Assembly (NCBI GenBank): GCA_016182795.1
Contig: JACPFW010000021.1
Coordinates: 39,592-103,591 of the forward strand
Direction: 5' to 3'
DNA length: 64,000 bases
Source: Gemmatimonadota bacterium
GTDB taxonomy: Bacteria > Gemmatimonadota > Gemmatimonadetes > Gemmatimonadales > Gemmatimonadaceae
In this document: one piece after another, positions 54,084 through 62,404 of the stretch
Position numbering within the stretch: the first letter of the stretch is position 1
Layout: each line of letters begins with the position of its first letter
Translations under genes and position numbers: made by a program
The notes under the pieces: model-generated
Told to the model about the DNA's origin: nothing
What the model saw: only the letters and a program-made list of their open reading frames with translations
The model's database searches: none

Positions 54084-54692
54084 TTAGCGCAGTCCCGGCC
54101 GGATGCCGCCGCTGATGAAAGCGATGGACAGGCTGGTGTACTTGGCGTTGAAGCTGTCGAGGTTCGCCCCAACGGTGCGCAGTTCGCCCCCGATGCGGTG
54201 GCGCTTCGAGATCGGGAGTTCGATGCCGACGCCGAACGCCTGCCCCATGCCCGTCTCGGAGATCTCATCGCCGGTCGTCGTGTCGAAGAACCCGACGCGA
54301 TTGTAGGTCAGCGAGGCGAACGCGTACGGCAGCACATACGAGCGCTCGCGCAGGCCGGAGAGCACGACTCCGAGCCCCGGAGACAGATAGGTCCAGCCCG
54401 TAGTGGCGTCGGTGCTCTCCGCGCCGGCGGCCAGCGGGAGGTCAAGGCGCCACCCGATGAAGTGCTGCGGTCCGAACGAGCGCTGAATGCTCAGCCCGAT
54501 CGCGTAGCCGGTCTTGCCGACATCCTTGAGAACGCCGGTCGGGTTGGCCACGCCGAGGGTGAAGTAGGTGGACGTGGGCCGGCCGCCAGTCGGTGCCGGC
54601 CCCGGCATGCTCGATCCACCCTCGACGCCCGACACCTGAGCACCAGCGGCGGCCGACGCCACGAACAGAAGTCCAACGACGCGACGCATCAT
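54084..54692 (-). CDS. Small outer-membrane beta-barrel protein
   Basis: The ATG overlapping the lipoprotein stop (ATGA) gives 202 residues: a signal peptide (MMRRVVGLLFVASAAAGAQ), a Gly/Pro linker, then about eight amphipathic strands (GYAIGLSIQRSF, LSPGLGVVLSGL, GQAFGVGIELPI) typical of an OmpA-type 8-stranded barrel. No family name can be given. It ends YTSLSIAFISGGIRPGLR. It is cotranscribed with the lipoprotein at 54689-55165. Confidence 0.68.
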   Translation of the reverse strand: MMRRVVGLLFVASAAAGAQVSGVEGGSSMPGPAPTGGRPTSTYFTLGVANPTGVLKDVGKTGYAIGLSIQRSFGPQHFIGWRLDLPLAAGAESTDATTGWTYLSPGLGVVLSGLRERSYVLPYAFASLTYNRVGFFDTTTGDEISETGMGQAFGVGIELPISKRHRIGGELRTVGANLDSFNAKYTSLSIAFISGGIRPGLR

Positions 54693-55165
54693 GATCCACT
54701 CTCCAGTCGCTGCTGCAGTTCGCGATACACCGAGGTCCAACCGGCCTCAGCCGTGTTCACCAGCGCCGAGGTAAGGTTCGTGGTTCCGCGATAGCGCGAC
54801 TCGATGCCCATGCGGATGCGCCCTTCGCTCGTCTTGATGCGGATCGTCATGCGCTCTTCAGTCAGGTACTGGCCGATGCGCACGTCGGACGACCGCCACT
54901 CGGTCTGCAGATAGCCGCCTTCGCGGTCCATGATGCGGATGGCGGCCTTCTCGCCCACGACATCAATGACGGTGCGCCACACGCGATCGACGTTGGTGGA
55001 TTGAATGGGAATGTCGACCCAGTACGGCCACTCGCGCACCGTGATTTCCGCCGGCAGCGACGCGATGGCCGCGACCCGAACGGGAGCCTTTGCTGCGCAA
55101 CCGACCGTTGCAGCGAGCGTGATCGACAGAGCCAGCCAGCGGACAGAGAACTGCTTGATTCGCAT
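54689..55165 (-). CDS. Small lipoprotein of unknown function
   Basis: The ATG at 55163-55165, with GAGGAA 5 bases upstream, gives 158 residues with a lipoprotein signal (RIKQFSVRWLALSITLAATVGCAAK; lipobox Thr-Val-Gly-Cys). The mature domain, VDRVWRTVIDVVGEKAAIRIMDR then GYLQTEW, resembles outer-membrane-type lipoproteins with an alpha/beta fold that sense or scaffold (NlpC/BamC-like in pattern only). A convincing promoter lies upstream, so this and the barrel form a two-gene unit. Confidence 0.62.
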   Translation of the reverse strand: MRIKQFSVRWLALSITLAATVGCAAKAPVRVAAIASLPAEITVREWPYWVDIPIQSTNVDRVWRTVIDVVGEKAAIRIMDREGGYLQTEWRSSDVRIGQYLTEERMTIRIKTSEGRIRMGIESRYRGTTNLTSALVNTAEAGWTSVYRELQQRLESGS

Positions 55166-55194
55166 GATCTTCCTCAGTGGAGGGAACGCACTCA

Positions 55195-55224
55195 ACGCTA
55201 GGGGAGCATGCGCGCCAGTGTCAA
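55195..55224 (-). promoter_or_regulatory. Sigma70-type promoter of the lipoprotein/barrel unit
   Basis: The minus strand shows a perfect -35 TTGACA (55219-55224), an 18-base spacer and a -10 TAGCGT (55195-55200), 30 bases upstream of the start codon at 55165. The -10 is weak, so the call is moderate. Bases 55225-55283 up to the tesB stop contain nothing else recognised. Confidence 0.5.
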
Positions 55225-55283
55225 GGCAAACACACGCCTGGTAACCACCGTCTGTCCCGATGCGAGCGACGGCGACATCATCG

Positions 55284-56168
55284 CTACGTCGCGTCCCCGC
55301 GCACGCGCATCAGCCCTTCCTGCGCCACCGACGCCACGAGCGTTCCGTCGCGCGTATACACACTGCCGCGCACGAAGCCGCGCGCGCCGGCCGCCGTGGG
55401 ACTGTCCATCGCATACAGCAGCCAGTCGTCGGCCCGAAACGCGCGGTGCAGCCATAGCGAGTGGTCGAGCGAGGCAATCTGCAGGCGCCGGTCGCGCATG
55501 GCGATGCCGTGCGGATACAGCGCCGTCGGCAGCAGGCCGTAGTCCGACGCGTAGGCGAGCAGCGCTTGATGCACCGTGCGGTCGTCGGGCAGCGGCGCGA
55601 CCACGCGGAACCAGACGTAGCGCACCGCTTCACGCACCTGCGGCTGGAACGGATCGCTGGGATTCACCGGACGGAAGTCGAACGGCCGATCCTGCGTGAG
55701 CACCGCGCGCACCGGCTCGGGAATCCGATCCGCCATGTGGCGAATCAGGTCGAGCTCCGGTTGCAGCGACTCCGGCGCCGGCACCTCGGGCATCGCGCTC
55801 TGATGCTCGAGGCCGGTTTCGTTCACGTGAAACGAGGCCGACAGATGAAAGATCGCCTCGCCGTGCTGGATCGCCGTCACCCGCCGGCTGGTGAACGAAC
55901 CACCGTCGCGCGGCCGGTCGACGAAAAAGATGATCGGCGTCTTGAGGTCGCCGGCGCGCAAGAAGTAGCCGTGCACCGAATGCGCGTCGCGGCCGGGCGC
56001 CACCGTGCGCTGCGCCGCCACGAGCGACTGCGCAAACACCTGCCCGCCGAACACGCGCCCCGTGCCGATGTCACGGTTGCGTCCGCGGTAGATGTTCACC
56101 TCGAGCGGCTCGAGCTCCAGCAGCGCAAGCATCTCAGTCACGACCGGATGCCGTCCATCCTCACCCAT
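55284..56168 (-). CDS. tesB: Acyl-CoA thioesterase II TesB
   Basis: The chosen ATG at 56166-56168 gives 294 residues; the longer frame upstream is only translated repeat. The protein has the double hot-dog fold: MLALLELEPLEVNIYRGRNRD, GRVFGGQVFAQSLVAAQRTV, and the C-terminal SLDHSLWLHRAFRADDWLLY with the catalytic Asp. It releases free fatty acids from acyl-CoAs. GAGAGG before the start is furnished by the last unit of the 11-bp repeat array. An ATG thirteen codons further in (MLALLELEP) is an alternative. Confidence 0.92.
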   Translation of the reverse strand: MGEDGRHPVVTEMLALLELEPLEVNIYRGRNRDIGTGRVFGGQVFAQSLVAAQRTVAPGRDAHSVHGYFLRAGDLKTPIIFFVDRPRDGGSFTSRRVTAIQHGEAIFHLSASFHVNETGLEHQSAMPEVPAPESLQPELDLIRHMADRIPEPVRAVLTQDRPFDFRPVNPSDPFQPQVREAVRYVWFRVVAPLPDDRTVHQALLAYASDYGLLPTALYPHGIAMRDRRLQIASLDHSLWLHRAFRADDWLLYAMDSPTAAGARGFVRGSVYTRDGTLVASVAQEGLMRVRGDAT

Positions 56169-56179
56169 CTGTCCTCTCT

Positions 56180-56256
56180 GTTGTCTGTCTGTTGTTTCTC
56201 TGTTGTTTCTCTGTTGTCTCTCTGTTGTCTCTCTGTTGTCTCTCTGTTGTTTCTCT
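56180..56256 (-). repeat. 11-bp repeat array, locus 4 (seven units, inverse orientation)
   Basis: Seven contiguous 11-bp units on the plus strand: GTTGTCTGTCT, GTTGTTTCTCT twice, GTTGTCTCTCT three times, GTTGTTTCTCT, exactly 77 bases. They fill the gap between the ALDH16 gene, whose TAG stop is in the last unit, and tesB, whose ribosome-binding site is in the first. On the minus strand the unit is AGAGAGACAAC, the same family as locus 3. Confidence 0.92.
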
Positions 56257-58651
56257 ATTCCCCATAGGGAATCCATATGTTCTTCACCTGCACGGCGGCG
56301 CGCAGGTAGGCGCGCCCCTCGCCGGCCGCCGCGTCGTGCCACGCCACGCCTTCGCGCATGCACCACGTGCGCTTCATGTTGGCGGCCGAGGCCAGCTCCA
56401 CCGCCGTGATGCCCGCCTGGCCGCCGCAGTACCACACAGCGTCCACGTCCTCGTGCTCGGCCAGCACCTTGCTCAGCGCATCCCGGTCACCGGTGACAAT
56501 GTTCACCACGCCGCTCGGCAGATCGGAGGTCTCGAACACCTGGTACAGATCGGTCGCGGCCAGCGGATGCGGCTCGCTGGGCACCGCCACCACGGTGTTG
56601 CCAGTGGCGATCAGCGGCGCCACGAGCGAGACGAACCCGAGCAGCGGCGCCGCGTCGGGGGCGCCCACTCCGACCACGCCGATGGATTCATGCATCGCCA
56701 GCGCGACGCCGCGAATCGGCACGCCGTGCACCGCGCCATCCCACTTGTCGGCCCACGCGGCATACGTGAAGAGGCGCTGCACCGCGGCGTCCACTTCGCG
56801 GGCCCCAACGCCTGTCGCCACACCGGTCATCGACGCAATGCGGGCCGCAAACTCGGCGCGCCGCGCGTCGAGATTCTCGCCGATGTAGTAGAGAATCTGC
56901 GCGCGCAGGTGGCCGGTACTCGCGGCCCACCCCTTGGCTGCCGCGTGCGCCGCCTCCACCGCGTTGCGGATGTCCTTGCGATTGCCGTCGCCCACTTCGC
57001 CCAGCCGCTTGCCCTTGAGCGAGACGATCACGCGGGAGTAGCCGCTGTCGGGGCGCGCTTGCTTGCCGGCGATGAAGAGCTTGGCCGTCCGGTCAATTCC
57101 GGTGGTCGACGGGGTGATGGCAGACGGCGGATGGCGGAGGGCGGATGAAGCGGTCCTCTGCGACGCACGGTCTGCCATCTGCCGTCCGCCATCCGTCATC
57201 TGCAAGTACTCAAACATCCCTTCCCTCCCACCCTCCCGCCCAAACCCGCTCTCGCGATAGCCGCCAAAGCCGGCGGCGGCATCAAACAGGTTGGTGGCGT
57301 TCACCCAGACGACGCCCGCCTTGATCTTCGGCGCGATGTCGAGCGCAAGGTTGATGTTCTCGCTCCACACCGACGCGGCGAGCCCATAGGACGTGTTGTT
57401 GGCCAGCGCCACCGCTTCGTCGGGAGTGCGAAACGTCATCGACACCAGCACCGGCCCAAAGATCTCCACCTGCGCAATCGTGCTCGACGGGAACACATCC
57501 GTGCACAGCGTCGGCGGATAGTACGAGCCGGTGGCGGGCACCGGACGCGACGGCTGCCAGACCGTGGCGCCCTCCGCCTTCCCCTGCTCCACCAGCGCGC
57601 GGATGCGCTCGAGCTGCACGGGGGCAACGAGCGCGCCCATATCGATCGTCTTGTCGAGCGGCGGCCCGAGACGGAGCTTCTCCATCCGCGCGCGCAGCTT
57701 GGCGTACAGCATGCCGGCAATTCCTTCCTGCACGAGCAGGCGCGAACCCGCGCAGCACACCTGCCCCTGGTTGAACCAGATGGCGTCGACGACGCCCTCG
57801 ACCACGGCGTCGAGATCGGCGTCCTCAAAGACGATGAACGGGCTCTTGCCGCCGAGTTCGAGCGACAGCTTCTTGCCGCTCCCCGCCGTGGCTCGGCGAA
57901 TGATCTTGCCGACTTCGGTGGATCCGGTAAACGCGATTTTGTCCACGCCCTCGTGATTCACCAACGCGGCGCCGGTGTCGCCGTCGCCGGTCACCACATT
58001 CAGCACGCCGGCCGGCAGCCCTGCCTGATGCGCGAACTCGGCGAACAGCAGCGCGGTGAGCGACGTGAACTCCGCCGGCTTCAGCACCACCGTGTTTCCG
58101 GCGGCCAGCGCCGGCGCCACTTTCCACGATAGCATGAGCAGGGGGAAGTTCCACGGAATGATCTGCCCAACGACGCCTACCGGCCTGTAGCCGGCGAACT
58201 CGGAGTCGAGTAGCTGCGCCCAGCCGGCGTGGTGATAGAAGTGCCGCGCCACCAGCGGTACGTCGATGTCGCGCGTCTCGCGAATCGGCTTGCCGTTGTC
58301 GAGCGTCTCGAGCACCGCGAACAGCCGCGCATGCTTCTGCACCATGCGGGCCAGCGCATACAGATGCCGGGCGCGGGCGTGCGGGGTCAGCTTGCGCCAC
58401 GCGGGGAGCGCCTTGCGCGCTGCCGCGACGGCGGCCTGCACATCCTTGGGGGTCCCCTGCGTCACGCGCGCAAGCCGCGCGCCGGTGGACGGGTCGAACG
58501 AGTCGAAGGTCTTGCCCGCCTTCGTCCACGCGCCGCCAATGAAATGCCCAAAGGTGCCGTGGTGCGCGTCGAGCCACGCACGCGCCGGCGCGTCGGCCTC
58601 GGGCGCGGGGCCGTACTCCATCGACTGAAACAGCTCGGCTACGGTCGCCAT
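56255..58651 (-). CDS. Two-domain aldehyde dehydrogenase of the ALDH16 type
   Basis: The ATG at 58649-58651, 5 bases after deoC, gives 798 residues, close to the size of ALDH16A1. The N-terminal ALDH domain is complete, with the general base Glu265 in LELGGKSPF and the catalytic Cys299 in FNQGQVCCAG. The C-terminal domain (about 515-798) has the nucleotide-binding part (IGVVGVGAPDAAPLLG) but no catalytic Cys, and ends early. The interdomain linker, residues about 483-512, is encoded by an inverted heptamer array. It would oxidise an aldehyde with NAD; adjacency to deoC suggests acetaldehyde, which is inference. Confidence 0.9.
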   Translation of the reverse strand: MATVAELFQSMEYGPAPEADAPARAWLDAHHGTFGHFIGGAWTKAGKTFDSFDPSTGARLARVTQGTPKDVQAAVAAARKALPAWRKLTPHARARHLYALARMVQKHARLFAVLETLDNGKPIRETRDIDVPLVARHFYHHAGWAQLLDSEFAGYRPVGVVGQIIPWNFPLLMLSWKVAPALAAGNTVVLKPAEFTSLTALLFAEFAHQAGLPAGVLNVVTGDGDTGAALVNHEGVDKIAFTGSTEVGKIIRRATAGSGKKLSLELGGKSPFIVFEDADLDAVVEGVVDAIWFNQGQVCCAGSRLLVQEGIAGMLYAKLRARMEKLRLGPPLDKTIDMGALVAPVQLERIRALVEQGKAEGATVWQPSRPVPATGSYYPPTLCTDVFPSSTIAQVEIFGPVLVSMTFRTPDEAVALANNTSYGLAASVWSENINLALDIAPKIKAGVVWVNATNLFDAAAGFGGYRESGFGREGGREGMFEYLQMTDGGRQMADRASQRTASSALRHPPSAITPSTTGIDRTAKLFIAGKQARPDSGYSRVIVSLKGKRLGEVGDGNRKDIRNAVEAAHAAAKGWAASTGHLRAQILYYIGENLDARRAEFAARIASMTGVATGVGAREVDAAVQRLFTYAAWADKWDGAVHGVPIRGVALAMHESIGVVGVGAPDAAPLLGFVSLVAPLIATGNTVVAVPSEPHPLAATDLYQVFETSDLPSGVVNIVTGDRDALSKVLAEHEDVDAVWYCGGQAGITAVELASAANMKRTWCMREGVAWHDAAAGEGRAYLRAAVQVKNIWIPYGE
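57116..57203. repeat. Inverted heptamer array inside the ALDH16 gene
   Basis: The left arm reads GATGGCA, GACGGCG, GATGGCG, GAGGGCG, GATGAAG (57116-57150). The right arm (57171-57203) is the complement of GACGGAT, GGCGGAC, GGCAGAT, GGCAGAC. It is the same family and layout as 7244-7306, but here the whole palindrome is translated as the linker between two ALDH domains. Confidence 0.8.
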
Positions 58652-58656
58652 ATTCG

Positions 58657-59613
58657 TCAGGGCATCGGGTGATGGTGCGCCGCCGCGTAGCGCCCAGTCA
58701 CGAACATCTCGAGCTGGCGCTCGAGGTCGGTGAGCAGGCTGCTCGCGCCAAAGCGGAACAGGTGCGGCTCGAGCCACTCACGGCCGAGCTCTTCGTTCAT
58801 GAGCATCAGGAACTCGAGCGCCTGCTTGGCGGTGCGGATGCCGCCGGCCGGCTTGTAGCCGATCAGGAAGCCCGTGCGCTCGCGGTATTCGCGGATCTGC
58901 CGCACCATCGCCAGCGACACGGGAAGCGTGGCGTTCACGCTCTCCTTGCCAGTGGATGTCTTGATGAAATCGGCGCCGGCCTGCATCGCCACCCAGCTCG
59001 CGCGCGCCACGTTGGTGAGTGTCGCCAGCTCACCGGTGGCGAGGATCACCTTGAGGTGCGCCTCGCCGCACGCCGCGCGAAACGCGCGCACTTCGTCGTA
59101 CAGCGCCTCCCACTCGCCGGTCAGTACGTGACCTCGCGTAATAACGACATCAATCTCGCGCGCGCCGGCCTGCACCGAGGCGCCGATCTCCTCCACGCGC
59201 TGCTTGAACGGTGAGAGCCCGGCCGGGAAACCGGTGGAGACCGCCGCCACCGGAATGCCGCTCCCCTCGAGCGCGGCGACGGCGTGCGGCACCATCTCGT
59301 GGTAGACGCAGACCGCCGCCACCGTCGGCTTCAACGCGGTGACGCCCAGCGCCTCTTCGATATCGGGGCGCAGCGGATGCCGCGCCTTGGCGCATAGGCG
59401 CCGCACGTTGCCCGGCGTGTCGTCGCCACTCAGCGTGGTGAGATCGATGACCGTGAGGGCCCGCAGGAGCCACGCCGCCTGCCACTGCTTCTTCACCGTA
59501 CGGCGCGTCCCGATGGTCGCCGCGCGCCGCTCGGCGGCGCTGCGGTTCACGCGAATCGCGCGCACCCGCTCCAGATCGAGCGGCTCGCCCGGATTGCGGG
59601 GGAGCGTGCTCAC
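58657..59613 (-). CDS. deoC: Deoxyribose-phosphate aldolase, long (eukaryote-like) form
   Basis: A 318-residue class I aldolase cleaving 2-deoxyribose 5-phosphate to glyceraldehyde 3-phosphate and acetaldehyde. The Schiff-base Lys218 is in DFIKTSTGKE and the catalytic pair is in IDVVITRG and GYKPAGGIRT. It is about 100 residues longer than the E. coli form because of an N-terminal helical extension and matches the length and Lys218 position of the animal enzyme. The start is GTG. The ALDH16 gene follows by 5 bases. Confidence 0.95.
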   Translation of the reverse strand: MSTLPRNPGEPLDLERVRAIRVNRSAAERRAATIGTRRTVKKQWQAAWLLRALTVIDLTTLSGDDTPGNVRRLCAKARHPLRPDIEEALGVTALKPTVAAVCVYHEMVPHAVAALEGSGIPVAAVSTGFPAGLSPFKQRVEEIGASVQAGAREIDVVITRGHVLTGEWEALYDEVRAFRAACGEAHLKVILATGELATLTNVARASWVAMQAGADFIKTSTGKESVNATLPVSLAMVRQIREYRERTGFLIGYKPAGGIRTAKQALEFLMLMNEELGREWLEPHLFRFGASSLLTDLERQLEMFVTGRYAAAHHHPMP

Positions 59614-59619
59614 GGCCGT

Positions 59620-59639
59620 ACCCTAAACCCTGAACCCTG
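59620..59639. repeat. Short heptamer repeat CCCTAAA-CCCTGAA
   Basis: CCCTAAA, CCCTGAA, CCCTG in the 37-base gap between asnS and deoC: a fourth 7-bp sequence, with a telomere-like look but no telomere context. Nearly three units are present. Confidence 0.55.
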
Positions 59640-59650
59640 CACGCGGCCAT

Positions 59651-60955
<1,305 letters not shown>

Positions 60956-60959
60956 GCGA

Positions 60960-62267
60960 TTACTTCCCCTGGTAGCTGATGCGATAGAGAGTGCCGCTCA
61001 GGTCGTCGGTGACGTACAACGACCCGTCGGGGGCCTGGGCAATGCCCGTCGGCCGGTGGTTTCGCTGTCCCGCCGGCGGCGGGCCCGCGGTCCGGTTGCC
61101 CTTGAAGGCCTCCGACGCAAAGCCGTCGGCAAAGGTGCGCGGCGGCGGCGCCGCCTTGCCCGCGGCAAGCGGCAGGAACGAGACGCGGAACCCGTCCTGG
61201 ACGAGCGGCGCGCGGTTCCACGAGCCGTGAAAGACCACAAAGGCGCCGCGGCGATACTCCGCCGGGAACGAGCGCCCGGTGTAGAACAGCAGCGCGTTGG
61301 GCGCCCAGTGGCCCGGGAACGCGTACACGGGCGGCTTCTTGGCGGCGCACCGACCCACCTGTTTACCGTCGCCGCCGTACTCGGGCGCGGCCACCAGCTT
61401 GCGCTCCTCGGTGCTGAAGTAGCAGTACGGCCAGCCGAAGTCGTCGCCCTGATGAATCTGCAGCAGTTCCTCGCCGGGGTTCTCGGCGTTGTACGCGTCG
61501 CTGAAGCCCCAGTTCATGGCCAGCTGATCGCGCCCGTGCATCATGGCCCACAGCTCGTTGGCTGGCTCGTTCCACGCCAGCGCCACCGCGTTGCGAATGC
61601 CCGTGGCAAAGCGCTTGCCGTCGGCGGCGGTCTGCCCCGGCCGGTTGGCGTCAAACGTCCAGATGCCCCCGCGGGACTCGAGCTCAACGCACGGATCCGC
61701 GCCCTTTGATTTCGACTGGCGGTCGAGTTGCTGACACGAGTTGGTGCGCGAGCCGATGTTCAGATACAGCACGCGGCCGCGGACGACAAAGTTGTACGCG
61801 CTGTGGCCGCCCGTCGGCAGGTTGCGAATGATGGTGTCGGCCGCGCCAAGCACGGTGTCGCCGACCGCGAACCGATACCGCACGATGTTGTTGCGCTCGG
61901 TGGCCCACAGGTAGCCGCCGCCAACGGCAATGCCAGTGCCGCCCGCGCCCCCCAGCTTGCGCACGAGATCGGCACGGCCGTCGCCGTTGGTGTCGCGCAG
62001 CAGGATCACGCCACCCCCCGGTCCAACGCCGGTGCCGCTCTCCGCCCCGCCGCGCGACGGATTGGCGTTCACCAACACGTCGCCGTTGGACGCCACGACG
62101 ACGTGACGCGCCGCGCCAAGGCGATCGGCAAAGACCTGCGCGCAGAATCCAGCCGGCACGGTCAGGCCGGCATCGCACACGGGCGGGGCGGACTGCGCCA
62201 TCAGCACGCCAGGTGCAGCGGCGAGGGCGGCGACACAGACCACGAAACGAATGTGAGTTGAACGCAT
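60960..62267 (-). CDS. Exported sorbosone-dehydrogenase-like (PQQ sugar dehydrogenase family) protein
   Basis: The ATG at 62265-62267 gives 435 residues with a signal peptide (HIRFVVCVAALAAAPGVLMAQ). The body is a six-bladed beta-propeller of the GSDH/sorbosone dehydrogenase superfamily; VFADRLGAARHVVV, LLRDTNGDGRADLV, HQGDDFGWPYCYF and RPTGIAQAPDGSLYVTDD are typical. It probably oxidises a sugar in the periplasm with PQQ, but cofactor use cannot be confirmed here. A perfect TTGACA at 62343-62348 lies upstream without a clear -10, so promoter identity is uncertain. Confidence 0.82.
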   Translation of the reverse strand: MRSTHIRFVVCVAALAAAPGVLMAQSAPPVCDAGLTVPAGFCAQVFADRLGAARHVVVASNGDVLVNANPSRGGAESGTGVGPGGGVILLRDTNGDGRADLVRKLGGAGGTGIAVGGGYLWATERNNIVRYRFAVGDTVLGAADTIIRNLPTGGHSAYNFVVRGRVLYLNIGSRTNSCQQLDRQSKSKGADPCVELESRGGIWTFDANRPGQTAADGKRFATGIRNAVALAWNEPANELWAMMHGRDQLAMNWGFSDAYNAENPGEELLQIHQGDDFGWPYCYFSTEERKLVAAPEYGGDGKQVGRCAAKKPPVYAFPGHWAPNALLFYTGRSFPAEYRRGAFVVFHGSWNRAPLVQDGFRVSFLPLAAGKAAPPPRTFADGFASEAFKGNRTAGPPPAGQRNHRPTGIAQAPDGSLYVTDDLSGTLYRISYQGK

Positions 62268-62404
62268 CACGGGCTCGCGGAAGGCGGGGGGACGACACGG
62301 ATAGCCTGCCACGCGACCGGCGCAAAACCGCCGCGTTCAGGCTGTGTCAATATAGTAGGAGAGGGGCGTGGCCGAGTTCGTCCGGCGCCGCCCCCGCGGC
62401 CGCA

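Noticed and set aside
56169..56435. N-terminal extension of TesB by 89 residues
   Set aside because: The extra residues are out-of-frame ALDH sequence followed by the Gln/Thr/Arg-rich translated repeat; the TesB fold starts after 56168.
59620..59639. Telomere-like sequence marking a chromosome end
   Set aside because: Fewer than three units in the middle of an operon-like gene run; it is another short heptamer repeat.
62343..62348. Perfect TTGACA as a promoter for the sorbosone dehydrogenase-like gene
   Set aside because: No plausible -10 hexamer is found 16-18 bases downstream, so it is not listed as a feature.
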